This document shows positions 55,626-64,000 of a stretch of 64,000 bases of DNA, one piece after another. A model generated the notes under the pieces. The model was not told the DNA's origin, did no database searches, and saw nothing but the letters and a program-made list of their open reading frames with translations. The stretch's first letter is position 1. Every line of letters begins with the position of its first letter. Source of the DNA: Streptomyces sp. JJ38 (GTDB lineage Bacteria > Actinomycetota > Actinomycetes > Streptomycetales > Streptomycetaceae); contig NZ_JABLSI010000004.1 of NCBI RefSeq assembly GCF_019303475.1, positions 124,001 to 188,000 of the forward strand, written 5' to 3'. Made by a program: the position numbers and the translations under genes.

Positions 55626-56234
55626 TCAGCCTCCGGCTCGGGCGGTCCCGGACTCGCCACGGGCGGCGGCGAGCCGGACGGCGTCCAGGATCTTCTCGTA
55701 ACCGGTGCAGCGGCACAGGTTGCCGGACAGCGCTTCGCGGATGTCGGCGTCGCTGGGCTGCGGGTTGCGCTCGATGAGCTCGTCGGCGGCGACCAGCAGG
55801 CCCGGGGTGCAGAAGCCGCACTGCACGGCCCCGGCGTCGAGGAAGGCCTGCTGGATCGTCGACAGCTCGGCGTTCTCCCCGGCCTGGGAGCCGGCCGGGC
55901 CCTCCTGCGGATTCGCCTCCCACCTCTTGGCCCGGTCCAGCTCCGTCCCCCCGCAGGCGCCGGTCGCACAGCCCGCGGCGCGGTCCCTGGCGTAGTCCGC
56001 CAGGCCCTCGACGGTGACGACGTCCCGGTCCTGGACCTGGCCGGCGGCGACCAGGCAGGCGCACACGGGCACACCGTCCAGGCGGACGGTGCAGGAGCCG
56101 CACTCGCCCTGCTCGCAGGCGTTCTTGGAGCCGGGCAGGCCCAGGCGCTCGCGCAGCACGTACAGGAGGCTCTCGCCCTCCCAGACGTCGTCGGCCTCCT
56201 GCGGCCGGCCGTTGACTCGGAAGTTCACGCGCAC
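55626..56234 (-). CDS. xdhA: xanthine dehydrogenase, [2Fe-2S] subunit
   Basis: A 202-residue iron-sulfur subunit. The plant-type cluster is at CEQGECGSCTVRLDGVPVCAC and the second cluster at CGFCTPG and GNLCRCTGY. Between them lies an insert of about 40 residues (from DRAAGCATGACGG to SQAGENAE) with two extra cysteines, longer than in the compact bacterial subunits. GTG 56234 is chosen because GGAGG lies six bases upstream; it overlaps the end of the FAD gene. Confidence 0.92.
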   Translation of the reverse strand: MRVNFRVNGRPQEADDVWEGESLLYVLRERLGLPGSKNACEQGECGSCTVRLDGVPVCACLVAAGQVQDRDVVTVEGLADYARDRAAGCATGACGGTELDRAKRWEANPQEGPAGSQAGENAELSTIQQAFLDAGAVQCGFCTPGLLVAADELIERNPQPSDADIREALSGNLCRCTGYEKILDAVRLAAARGESGTARAGG

Positions 56235-57133
56235 TGTGCGCCTCCTTCGGTGGCGGGGGTGCCTCGGCCCCCGGAGCGGTACTCGTCCCAGATCCAGCCG
56301 AGGGTGCGGCGGGCCATGACGCCCACGGCGTGCCGCCGGTACGTGGCGCTGCCGCGCACGTCGTCGATGGGGTTGCAGGCCCCGGAGGCGAGTTCCGCGA
56401 ACTCCCGGGCCACGGACGGGGTGATCGTCTTGCCGCTCTCCCAGAAGCCGCCGTCGGCCAGGGCCGCGTTCAGGAACTCCTCGGCGGCGGTGGCGCGCAG
56501 CGGGGTGGGGGCGGCGGAACCGATGCCGGTCCGGACGGTGTGCGTGTCGGGGTGGAGGGCGATCCCGAAGGCGCACACGGCGATGACCATGGCGTTGCGC
56601 GTGCCGACCTTGGAGAACTGCTGCGGCCCCGCGGCCTTCTTGATGTGGATCGTCTTGATCAGCTCGTCGGCCGCGAGCGCGTTGCGCTTGACCCCGGTGT
56701 AGAACTCCTCCACCGGGATGAAGCGGGTCCCGCGCACCGACTCGACCTCGACCTCGGCGCCCGCGGCCAGCAGGGCCGGGTGCGAGTCGCCCGCCGGGGA
56801 GGCCGCGCCCAGGTTGCCGCCGACGCTGCCGCGGTTGCGGATCTGCGGGGAGCCCACGGTGTGGCCGGCCAGGGCCAGCCCGGGCAGTTCGGCGCGCAGG
56901 TTCTCGATGATCTGACTGTAGGGAACCGACGCCCCCAGGCGCACGTTCTCCTCACCGACCTCCCACGTGTGGAGCTCGGAGATGCGGTTCAGGTCCAGCA
57001 GGTACCCGGGTCGACGGTGGTCGAAGTTGATCTCGACCATGACATCGGTGCCGCCCGCGATGGGCACAGCCGTGGGGTGCTCGGCCTTGGCGGCGAGCGC
57101 CTCCTCCCAACTGGCGGGGCGCAGGAAGTCCAT
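56225..57133 (-). CDS. xanthine dehydrogenase, FAD-binding subunit
   Basis: A 302-residue subunit passing electrons from the clusters to NAD through FAD. FAD-binding motifs are VPIAGGTDVMVEINFDHRRP and IRNRGSVGGNLGAASPAGDSHPALLA, and the C-terminal CODH-type domain follows. First gene of the xdh operon, 280 bases from the divergent PucR gene. Confidence 0.93.
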   Translation of the reverse strand: MDFLRPASWEEALAAKAEHPTAVPIAGGTDVMVEINFDHRRPGYLLDLNRISELHTWEVGEENVRLGASVPYSQIIENLRAELPGLALAGHTVGSPQIRNRGSVGGNLGAASPAGDSHPALLAAGAEVEVESVRGTRFIPVEEFYTGVKRNALAADELIKTIHIKKAAGPQQFSKVGTRNAMVIAVCAFGIALHPDTHTVRTGIGSAAPTPLRATAAEEFLNAALADGGFWESGKTITPSVAREFAELASGACNPIDDVRGSATYRRHAVGVMARRTLGWIWDEYRSGGRGTPATEGGAQCA

Positions 57134-57412
57134 GAATCGTCTCTTCTCGGATCGCGGCTACTGAGAGCTGAGGGCACCGTGGCCAGAGAGGCACCCTTGC
57201 CATGGGCTTGTTCATCTGTCGTTCATCAGGTGTGACCCAGTAGACAGCCGCCCAATCGCGGCGGTGCAGTCACCGAATGCATGAAGCGATTAGCCGGTGG
57301 ACGCCGTGGTCTTGTAGATTCGAACGAATGACGGGGCCGTTCCTGCGACGTGGGCCTTACACCCCGTTCGGACGGTCACAGAAGCAACACGCTACGGAAC
57401 GGTGAGCAACAC
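57134..57412. promoter_or_regulatory. xdh-pucR divergent regulatory region
   Basis: This 279-base gap has direct repeats GTTCATC (57210-57216, 57221-57227; 11 bp apart) nearer xdh, and the palindrome ATTCG-AA-CGAAT (57318-57329) about 85 bases before the PucR start. Neither matches motif A or B. They are candidate PucR sites. Confidence 0.45.
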
Positions 57413-59110
57413 ATGCGGCTGCGCGCACTGCTGGAGACGGCTTCGCTCGGGCTGCGCCTGCTGGGCGGAACCCAGGAGCTGGACCGGCAGGTCCGCGGCG
57501 TCATGACGACGGACCTGCGCGACCCGAGCCGCTATCTGTCGGGCGGGGAACTGGTGCTCACGGGGCTGGCGTGGCGCCGGGGGCCGGAGGACTCCGACGC
57601 GTTCGTGCGGATCCTCGCGGCCGCGGGCGTGGCCGGTCTGGCGGCCGGCGAGGCCGAGATGGGGCAGGTGCCCGAGGACCTGGTGGAGGCCTGCGACCGG
57701 CACCGGCTGCCCCTGTTCTCCGTCGACGAGGACGTCGCGTTCGCGACGATCACCGAGCACGTGGTCCGGCAGGTCTCGGGGGAACGCGCCGGGGACCTCG
57801 CCGCCGTCGTCGAACGGCACCGGCGGCTGATGTCGCCGGGGCCGGGCGGCGGCGGCCCTGACGTGGTGCTCGATCTGCTGGGCTCGGACCTGGACCTGCG
57901 CGCCTGGGTGCTCACGCCCACCGGGCGCCAGATCGCCGGGGCCGGTCCGGGTTCCCAGGCCCCCGCCCTCCCGGCCGAGGTGCGGGCCCAGCTCGCCGGT
58001 GAGCATCTCGCGGCCCTGCGCGGCGGGCGCCGCGGCCCCTACCGGACGACGGTCGGGGACGCGTCCTACTCCCTGTTCCCGGTGCGCGGCGACGGCCGCG
58101 ACCTGCGGGCCACGGTGCTCTCCGACTGGCTGCTGGCCGTCGAGGCCGACGCCGGGGAGTGGCCCGAACAGCGGCTGGACCTGCTCCAGGGCGTCACCCA
58201 GCTCATCGCCGTCGAGCGGGACCGGCGGGACGCGGCCCGCACGGTCCGCCGTCGGCTCGCCCAGGACGTGCTGGAGCTGGTGCAGTCGGGCGCCCCGCCC
58301 GCCGAGATCGCCGCCCGGCTGCGGGTGGCGGCGCCGGTCCTGCTGCCGGGCCTCGGCACCGCCCCCAAGTGGCAGGTGGTGGTCGCCTCCGTGGAGTGGG
58401 CGGGCGGCGACGTGCCCGGCGGGCCGGTGGCCCAGGCCCTGCTGGAGGAGGCGCTCGTCGATCCCCGGACGCCCGGCCCCGACCCGGCCGACCGGATCGC
58501 CGTCGCCCACACCGGCGAGGAGGCGGTGGCCCTCGTGCCGCTGACCGGCGAGGGCTCCGAGCAGGTCACCGGCGGCGCGGCCGAGGCCGCCGAGGACGCG
58601 GAGGCCGCCGTGCCCGGTCTGCGGGCGCACACGCTGCTGGCCTCCGTGCGGGAGCCCCTGGAGCGCGGCCTCGCCGACGACGGGCGTCTCACCCTCGGCG
58701 TCAGCGCCGCCGTGACCTCCGCCGAGGGGCTGCGCGGCGCACTGGAGGAGGCCCGGCACGCCCGCCGCGTCGCCGCGGCCCGGCCGGGCCGGGTGTGCGC
58801 GGCCGGGCACGAGGAGCTGGCCTCGCACGTCCTGCTGCTGCCGTTCGTCCCCGACGACGTCCGCCGCGCGTTCACCGCCCGCCTGCTGGACCCGCTGCGC
58901 GACTACGACCGCCGGCACCGTGCCGAACTGGTCGACACCCTGGAGGCGTTCCTGGAGAGCGACGGCTCCTGGACGCGCTGCGCCGCCCGGCTGCATCTGC
59001 ACGTCAACACCCTGCGCTACCGGGTCGGTCGCATCGAGCAGCTCACCGGCCGCGACCTGTCGCGGCTGGAGGACAAGCTGGACTTCTTCCTGGCGCTGCG
59101 GATCAGCTGA
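57413..59110 (+). CDS. PucR-family transcriptional regulator of the xdh genes
   Basis: A 565-residue regulator. PucR N-terminal domain: MRLRALLETASLGLRLLGG, YLSGGELVLTGLAWR, CDRHRLPLFSVDEDVAFATI. A long GGDEF-like centre follows, and the C-terminal HTH is CAARLHLHVNTLRYRVGRIEQLTGRDLSRLEDKLDFFLALR. B. subtilis PucR controls purine catabolism including xanthine dehydrogenase, and this gene is divergent from xdh, so the same role is likely. No strong ribosome site is seen. Its stop overlaps the facing ABC gene by eight bases. Confidence 0.87.
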   Translation: MRLRALLETASLGLRLLGGTQELDRQVRGVMTTDLRDPSRYLSGGELVLTGLAWRRGPEDSDAFVRILAAAGVAGLAAGEAEMGQVPEDLVEACDRHRLPLFSVDEDVAFATITEHVVRQVSGERAGDLAAVVERHRRLMSPGPGGGGPDVVLDLLGSDLDLRAWVLTPTGRQIAGAGPGSQAPALPAEVRAQLAGEHLAALRGGRRGPYRTTVGDASYSLFPVRGDGRDLRATVLSDWLLAVEADAGEWPEQRLDLLQGVTQLIAVERDRRDAARTVRRRLAQDVLELVQSGAPPAEIAARLRVAAPVLLPGLGTAPKWQVVVASVEWAGGDVPGGPVAQALLEEALVDPRTPGPDPADRIAVAHTGEEAVALVPLTGEGSEQVTGGAAEAAEDAEAAVPGLRAHTLLASVREPLERGLADDGRLTLGVSAAVTSAEGLRGALEEARHARRVAAARPGRVCAAGHEELASHVLLLPFVPDDVRRAFTARLLDPLRDYDRRHRAELVDTLEAFLESDGSWTRCAARLHLHVNTLRYRVGRIEQLTGRDLSRLEDKLDFFLALRIS

Positions 59111-60908
59111 CCGCGCCGCCCGCCGGGCCCGGCAGTGGGCCGCGGTCCAGCAGCCGGCACAGGGCTCCGGGGCGGGCGGTCAGCTCGGCCCAGGTGCCCT
59201 CCTCCACGACGCGGCCGCCCTCGAGCACCGCGATCCGGTCGGCGCGACGGATCGTGGCCGGGCGGTGGGCGATGACCACCGTCACCCGTTCGGCGGCCCC
59301 CTCGGCCAGTGCCTCGGCGAGCCGGGCCTCGCTCGCGGTGTCGAGCTGGGCGGTGGACTCGTCCAGCACCAGCACCCGGGGACGGACCAGCAGGGCCCGG
59401 GCCAGGGCCACCCGCGAGCGCTGCCCGCCGGAGAGCGTCGCGCCCCGCTCCCCCACGAGCCCGGCCATGCCGCCGGGCAGCCCGGCCGCGATCCGGTCGA
59501 CGCCGCACAGCGCGGCGACCCGGGCCAGTTCGGCGTCGTCCGCCTCCGGTACGGCCAGGCGGAGGTTGTCGGCCAGGGTGCCGTGGAAGAGGGGCGCGTC
59601 CTGCCCCACGAGGGCGACGGCGCGGCGCAGTTCGGCGTCCGCCACCGCCCGCAGGTCGACCGGCGCGCCCGTCCCGGGTACGAGTTCCAGCCGTCCGGCC
59701 TCCGGATCCCAGAAGCGCGCCAGGAGTTGCGCGCAGGTTGTCTTGCCCGCCCCGGACGCTCCCACCAGGGCGAGGGTGCGGCCGGGCGGAACCGTCAGGT
59801 CGAGCCCGTCCAGTACGAGGGGGCCGCCGTAGCCGAAGCGCACGCCGCGCAGCCGCAGGCCCAGTGGCCCGGGCGGCAGCGGAACCGGGTCGGCCGGGGG
59901 CGGGGCCGAGGGCGCGGCCAGCACCGCGGCCCGGACCCGCTGGGCGGCCGGGCGCAGGGCGGCGGCACGGGCCAGCGCCTGGGCGGACTCGGCCACCGGG
60001 GCCAGGGCGGCCAGAGCCAGGGCCAGGGTGGCCGGAGCCCAGGGGCCGGAGAGCCGCCCGGCGGTGACGGCATGCGCGGTCACCGCGACGACGCCGAGCA
60101 CGGCGGTGACGACGAGGGCGTCCCGGAGCGCGGAGGCCAGCGCCTCCCAGCCGGCCTCCGCGCGCTGCGCCCGCCCGAGCTCCGTGCCCCGGTCGGCGAG
60201 CAGGGCGCGGCGCCGGGGCAGCGCGCCGAAGGCCAGCAGTTCGCGGAGCCCGTCGACGGTGTCCACCGCGTCGGCCGAGAGCCGGGCCGCCGCGGCCCGG
60301 GTGCGGGCTCCCCGGGCGGCCCGGGCCCGGCCCTCCAGCAGCGCACCGGCCGGGAGGAGGAGCGCCGCGGGCAGCACGATGGCCAGCAGCCAGGGTTCGA
60401 CGACCGCCAGTACGGCCCCGGAGGCGGTGAACACCACGGTAGAGGCGAGCAGTTGGGCGGTGGTGTGGGCGTAGAAGAACTCCAGCGCCTCCACGTCGGC
60501 CATCGCGGTCGCGGCCAGGTCTCCGCTGCGTCGCCCGGCGACGCGGGCGGGCGCGCTGCGGGCGAGCCCGTCGAAGACCCGCACCCGCAGGACCGCGAGC
60601 ACCCGGTAGGCGAGGTCGTGGGAGAGGTCCATCTCCCGCCAGGTGGCCAGCGCGCGGCCGGCCACGAGCGCGACCAGCAGAACGACGGTCCACGGCGCGG
60701 GCGGGTCCTGCTCGGTCAGCGCGGCCCCGACGGTGTGGGCGGCGAGCGTCACCAGCGCGGCCAGGAAGGCGTGTTCGGCCAGGGCCGCGAGGGCGGTGCG
60801 CAGGGCCGTGGCGCGGTGGGCGCGCAGGGCGGGCAGGAGGGCCCGCAGCGCCCCCCGGGAGGACTCGGCGTGCGGGACATCGGCGGGTGCGGGTGCGGTG
60901 GTGGTCAT
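59103..60908 (-). CDS. ABC exporter (membrane + ATPase), CydC-like half
   Basis: A 601-residue half-transporter with six membrane segments (residues ~20-310) and a C-terminal ATPase: Walker A VGASGAGKTT, signature [18 protein letters not shown], Walker B VLVLDESTAQLD, and VIAHRPATIRRADRIAVLEGG. In the Walker B region Ser follows the catalytic Glu. It resembles CydC and other heterodimeric exporters. Its ATG overlaps the stop of its partner by four bases. The SagB-type gene upstream makes peptide export more likely than a cytochrome-bd role (inference). Confidence 0.82.
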   Translation of the reverse strand: MTTTAPAPADVPHAESSRGALRALLPALRAHRATALRTALAALAEHAFLAALVTLAAHTVGAALTEQDPPAPWTVVLLVALVAGRALATWREMDLSHDLAYRVLAVLRVRVFDGLARSAPARVAGRRSGDLAATAMADVEALEFFYAHTTAQLLASTVVFTASGAVLAVVEPWLLAIVLPAALLLPAGALLEGRARAARGARTRAAAARLSADAVDTVDGLRELLAFGALPRRRALLADRGTELGRAQRAEAGWEALASALRDALVVTAVLGVVAVTAHAVTAGRLSGPWAPATLALALAALAPVAESAQALARAAALRPAAQRVRAAVLAAPSAPPPADPVPLPPGPLGLRLRGVRFGYGGPLVLDGLDLTVPPGRTLALVGASGAGKTTCAQLLARFWDPEAGRLELVPGTGAPVDLRAVADAELRRAVALVGQDAPLFHGTLADNLRLAVPEADDAELARVAALCGVDRIAAGLPGGMAGLVGERGATLSGGQRSRVALARALLVRPRVLVLDESTAQLDTASEARLAEALAEGAAERVTVVIAHRPATIRRADRIAVLEGGRVVEEGTWAELTARPGALCRLLDRGPLPGPAGGAVS

Positions 60909-62644
60909 GCGGCGAGTCCCCTCTCCTCGGTGCGTCCCGCCGTGACCAACCCGGCGTACACCGGGGAGGTGTGCAGCAGCGTGGCGTGGTCGCCGGTGGC
61001 CTCCACCCGGCCCGCGTCCAGGACGACGATCCGGTCGGCATGCCGGACGGAGGCGAGGCGATGGGCGACGACGAGGCAGGTGCGTCCGCTGGCGGCGTCG
61101 AGCAGCTCCCGGACGACGTGCGCCTCGCGGTGCTCGTCGACGGCGCTGGTCGCCTCGTCCAGCACGAGGACGGGGGCGTCCGCCAGCAACGCCCTGGCCA
61201 GCGCCAGGCGTTGGCGCTGGCCACCGGAGAGGCCCGCGCCGCGCTCGCCGACGAGGGTCGCGTAGCCCTGCGGCAGGGCCGCGAGTTCGTCGTGGACGCC
61301 GGCGGCCCGGGCCGCCGCGTGCAGGGCGGCGTCGTCGGCGTCGGGGGCGGCCAGCCGGAGGTTCTCGGCGACGGTGGCGTGGAAGAGGTAGGTGTCCTGG
61401 GAGACGACGGCGATGCCGCGGCGCAACGCGTCCAGGGCCAGGTCGGCGACGTCCAGCCCGTCCAGCAGCACCCGGCCGCGCCCGGGCTCGCGCTGCCGCA
61501 GGAGGAGCGCGAGCAGCGTGGTCTTGCCTGCTCCGGAAGGGCCGACGACGGCGGTGGTGCGGCCCGCCTCGGCGGTGAAGGTGACGCCGTCGAGCGCGGG
61601 CCGGGCGGCGCCGGGGTAGCGGAAGCGGACGTCCTCGAAGCGCACGGCGGGCGGCCGCGACCAGGCGGGGCGGGCGGTTCCGGCGTCGGCGACCTCGGGC
61701 TCGGCCGTGCGCAGTGCGGCGAGGCCGTCGGCGGCCGAGGCGCCGAGGTACCCGGCGTGCCACTCGCGGGCCAGGTCGCGCACCGGGCGGAAGCACTCAC
61801 CGGTGAGGAGGAGCAGCAGATAGGTGCCGGTGGCCGTGGTCTGGCCGGTGGCGGCGGACCAGCAGGCCAGCAGGGCGGCGGCGACGGTGCCACCCTGCAC
61901 CGCGAGGTCGGTGAGCGCCGTGTCCACGAGCGACACCCGCAGTTGGGCGACGGTGCTGCGGTGCAGGTCGGCCGAGCGGCGTTCGAGTCGGGCGCGGGTC
62001 CGGCCGACGGCCCCGGCGGCGCGCAGCGTCGGCATGCCCTGGAGAGCCTCCAGGTAGTCGGCCCCCAACGCCTCGTAGGTGTCCCAGTGTTCGGCGCCGC
62101 GGCGGGCGAGCAGCCGGTCCCAGGCCCGGGGCCCGAGGAGCGCGAGGAGCAGTGCGGGGACGAGAGCGAGCAGCACGACCGGGTGGACGAGGGCGACGGC
62201 CGCGAGCAGCAGCGGCGGGGTGGCGCAGGTGACCAGCAGCTGCGGCAGGTAGCGGGAGACGTAGGCGTCCACGCCCTCCACGCCGTCGACGAGCGTGGTG
62301 CGCACGGCCCCGGCCCGGGCTCCGACGAGGTGGGCGGGACCCAGCGCGGCCAGCCGGGCGACCAGCGCGTCGCGCAGCCGGACGCGCACCAGGGCCCCGG
62401 CGCGGGCGGCGGTGCGCCGCTGCCACCAGACGAGCCAGGAACGGAGCGCCACGACGCCGCCCACCGCGAGCAGCAGCGGGGGCAGTGCGCCGGTGCGGCC
62501 CCCGGCGACGGCGGCGAGCGCGAGGGCGAGCAGACCGGCCTGGGCGAGGTGGGTCGCGGCGACGGCGGCGAGGAGGGCGGTGGCGGCGAGCAGCGGCCCT
62601 CGCCCGGTGCGGGCGGCGGCCCGCAGCTCGGGGTGTATCAGCAT
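60905..62644 (-). CDS. ABC exporter (membrane + ATPase), CydD-like half
   Basis: A 579-residue half-transporter. The membrane domain covers residues ~1-310, and the ATPase has Walker A GPSGAGKTTLLALLL, signature GAGLSGGQRQRLALARAL, Walker B VLVLDEATSAVDEHREAHV and VVAHRLASVRHADRIVVLDAG. ATG 62644 follows GCAGGAG. It overlaps the stop of the SagB-type gene by seven bases and forms a heterodimer candidate with the next gene. Confidence 0.83.
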   Translation of the reverse strand: MLIHPELRAAARTGRGPLLAATALLAAVAATHLAQAGLLALALAAVAGGRTGALPPLLLAVGGVVALRSWLVWWQRRTAARAGALVRVRLRDALVARLAALGPAHLVGARAGAVRTTLVDGVEGVDAYVSRYLPQLLVTCATPPLLLAAVALVHPVVLLALVPALLLALLGPRAWDRLLARRGAEHWDTYEALGADYLEALQGMPTLRAAGAVGRTRARLERRSADLHRSTVAQLRVSLVDTALTDLAVQGGTVAAALLACWSAATGQTTATGTYLLLLLTGECFRPVRDLAREWHAGYLGASAADGLAALRTAEPEVADAGTARPAWSRPPAVRFEDVRFRYPGAARPALDGVTFTAEAGRTTAVVGPSGAGKTTLLALLLRQREPGRGRVLLDGLDVADLALDALRRGIAVVSQDTYLFHATVAENLRLAAPDADDAALHAAARAAGVHDELAALPQGYATLVGERGAGLSGGQRQRLALARALLADAPVLVLDEATSAVDEHREAHVVRELLDAASGRTCLVVAHRLASVRHADRIVVLDAGRVEATGDHATLLHTSPVYAGLVTAGRTEERGLAA

Positions 62645-63915
62645 CGTGGCGGCTCCTGCGGTCGAGGGGGTGGGGCACCACCGGGTGCGGGCCGGGCACC
62701 GCGGGCGGCTGACGAGCCGTCGTCGGCCGGGGCGCCGAGGGCGAGGCCGTGGACGACCCACTGGCGGCCCGGCGGGTCGCCGAGTGCGGCGCCGAGGTCG
62801 GCGTTCTGCCAGGAGCCGACCGGACGGGCGCCCAGGCCGTGGCTTCCGGCGACGGACTGGGCGAGCCCGACGGCGTACCCGGCCCGCAGATGGGCCCGGC
62901 GGATGTGGGCGGCGTCGGCGTCGTCCGGGCAGCCGTACCCGACGAGCACGGCCCCGCTCTCGGCGAGCCAGCCCTGCCGGGCGGCCCAGGCGGCCAGCGT
63001 CGGGCGGGCCTCACCGGTGGCCAGGCGACGCAGCCGCCCGTCGGGTGCGAGGGCGAGGAGGCCCGGCTCGGGGCCGCCGACCGCCACGCACCAGTCGAGA
63101 ACGCTCGCCGCGGCCCGTTCCACGGTGGCCAGCACGGCGGCGAGAGCCGCCTCGTCCGGCGCTCCGGTCAGCGGAGGCCGCGGGCTGCGCCGCGCCAGCA
63201 ACTGCCGCGTCCCGGGGGCCGGTCGGGGGTACTCGGCGCGCGGTGCGCCCGGGGGCGGCAGCCGGACGACCGCCAGCGGGTGGGACGTACGCCCGTCGAT
63301 GTCGAGCTCGGGGGCGGGCGCGCCGAGCGCCTGGCTGGCGAGCCACAGGGCGGCGACGGCATGGCCGGTGTCGAGGAGAGCGAGCGGCCAGGCGCGGTGC
63401 CCGTAGTGGGAGCGGGTGCGCGCGATCGTCACACTCAACTCCAGCCGTACGCCCGGGGGTGCGGGCGTGGGCGGAGCGCTCAGGCAGTGGAGCCGGTGGC
63501 GCAGCGGATCGTAGCCGTACCGTCCGGCCGGCAGGGGCGCGTCGGCACCCACGGTGAGGCGGACGTCGACCGGGTGGCAGCCACCGGCGGAGGACGCCGG
63601 ACGCAGCCGGCCGCCCGCGTCGGACGCGGCGAGCGCGAACCGCAGAATCCGGCCGAGGTCCACCTCGCCAGAGCGGGCCTCGCCCACGCAGAGCGCCGGT
63701 CCCGGCCAACGCGGTACGGGCGGCCCGGGCGGGGTGTCGGGGCCCGGCTCCTCGGGGCCGCGGGCCCGGGCCAGCTCGGCGGGCAGGTCCGGTTCCCCCG
63801 TCGCGTTGCGGGGTCCGGGGCCGTCGGAGCCCGTGGAACCGTCGGGGCCGTGAGGGGCACCGGGGGCATCAGGGGCATCGGGAGAAGGCGGAGTGGTCAT
63901 GTCCGGCAGGCTCAC
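62638..63915 (-). CDS. doubled SagB-type (nitroreductase-fold) dehydrogenase
   Basis: A 425-residue protein with a Pro/Asp/Gly-rich N-terminus (~60 residues) and two nitroreductase-like units. Unit 1 (residues ~75-240) has the SagB pattern: SSAGGCHPVDVRLTVG, GRYGYDPLRHRLHCL and HRAWPLALLDTGHAVAALWLASQAL. Unit 2 (~245-400) begins with LLARRSPRPPLTGAPDEAAL and ends with RAHLRAGYAVGLAQSVAGSHGLGARPVG. SagB enzymes use FMN to oxidise azolines to azoles in RiPP peptides. GTG 63915 overlaps the upstream stop (GTGA), supporting this start over ATG 63900. Confidence 0.72.
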   Translation of the reverse strand: MSLPDMTTPPSPDAPDAPGAPHGPDGSTGSDGPGPRNATGEPDLPAELARARGPEEPGPDTPPGPPVPRWPGPALCVGEARSGEVDLGRILRFALAASDAGGRLRPASSAGGCHPVDVRLTVGADAPLPAGRYGYDPLRHRLHCLSAPPTPAPPGVRLELSVTIARTRSHYGHRAWPLALLDTGHAVAALWLASQALGAPAPELDIDGRTSHPLAVVRLPPPGAPRAEYPRPAPGTRQLLARRSPRPPLTGAPDEAALAAVLATVERAAASVLDWCVAVGGPEPGLLALAPDGRLRRLATGEARPTLAAWAARQGWLAESGAVLVGYGCPDDADAAHIRRAHLRAGYAVGLAQSVAGSHGLGARPVGSWQNADLGAALGDPPGRQWVVHGLALGAPADDGSSAARGARPAPGGAPPPRPQEPPRC

Positions 63916-64000
63916 ATGTGCGGCGGTGGCGCCAGGGTGAAGTCGGCCGGGGCGGCGGGCGCCGTGTCACGCCAGCCCCGCAGGAGCGCGGCCTCGGCGA
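63912..64000 (-). CDS. C-terminal end of an unidentified protein (runs off right edge)
   Basis: Only 28 codons and the stop are present: AEAALLRGWRDTAP, then APADFTLAPPPHM. The frame has normal Streptomyces codon use and its stop overlaps the GTG of the SagB-type gene, so it is a real upstream partner. A proline-rich C-terminus is common in YcaO cyclodehydratases, which would fit a SagB operon, but 28 residues are too few to identify it. Confidence 0.6.
   Translation of the reverse strand, partial: AEAALLRGWRDTAPAAPADFTLAPPPHM

Noticed and set aside
59103..62644. Annotation of the ABC pair as bona fide cytochrome bd assembly proteins CydDC
   Set aside because: No cydA or cydB is adjacent, and both genes are coupled to a SagB-type dehydrogenase; similarity to CydDC is kept only as a structural description.

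Overview
The window has the very high G+C content, GTG/TTG starts and strong third-position G/C bias of a Streptomyces chromosome (inference from composition and gene content; no 16S or other marker is present). No tRNA, rRNA, insertion sequence, phage gene or CRISPR array was seen. Almost everything is catabolic: purines, allantoin/glyoxylate, inositol, polyamines and carboxylates, each with its own transporter and regulator.

Layout. 1-1284: start of allantoinase (allB, cut by the left edge) divergent from the IclR repressor allR. 1287-4437: a small DUF5955 protein, a coupled P450-methyltransferase pair and a MobA/MocA-like nucleotidyltransferase. 4451-14628: a PucR-type regulator divergent from a LivGFHMK-type ABC importer, followed by an acyl-CoA ligase, a DUF485 protein and an acetate-type Na+/solute symporter. 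14814-16436: malate synthase. 16514-22332: inositol catabolism (iolG-like, iolD, iolB, iolC and a divergent iolE-like gene). 22508-27627: urate/xanthine permease, 8-oxoguanine deaminase, uricase, 5-hydroxyisourate hydrolase and OHCU decarboxylase. 27939-35158: two small coupled genes, hydroxypyruvate isomerase, tartronate semialdehyde reductase, catalase, a zinc-ribbon/Mrr-like protein and glyoxylate carboligase. 35313-38225: a frameshifted NTF2-like gene, an EEP-family phosphodiesterase-like protein and a MarP-like membrane protease. 38306-48609: polyamine uptake and oxidation (oxidoreductase, PotCBAD, aldehyde dehydrogenase, aminotransferase, MmsA). 48717-59110: PucR regulator, XdhC-type accessory protein, AzgA-type purine permease, three-subunit xanthine dehydrogenase and another PucR regulator. 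59103-64000: a translationally coupled operon with a doubled SagB-type dehydrogenase and a two-gene ABC exporter, which looks like the edge of a RiPP (azole-peptide) locus.

How it fits together. Purine bases enter through the two NCS2-type permeases. Xanthine dehydrogenase and 8-oxoguanine deaminase make urate. Uricase, HIU hydrolase and OHCU decarboxylase convert urate to allantoin, and catalase can remove the uricase peroxide. Allantoinase starts allantoin breakdown. The resulting glyoxylate is used either by glyoxylate carboligase, Hyi and GlxR (to glycerate) or by malate synthase (to malate).

The main non-coding result is a set of shared palindromes at these promoters. Motif A is a 17-mer, consensus [GT]TCAAC-N5-GTTGA[AC], at allB, aceB, uraD, katA and gcl, at or next to a plausible -35 or start region. 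Motif B is a 15-mer, TTCCR-N5-YGGAA-like, occurring in pairs with centres exactly 21 bp apart at hyi and gcl and as single copies at aceB and allB/allR. AllR is the only IclR-type regulator in the window and is the obvious candidate for one of the two motifs. Assignment is inference.
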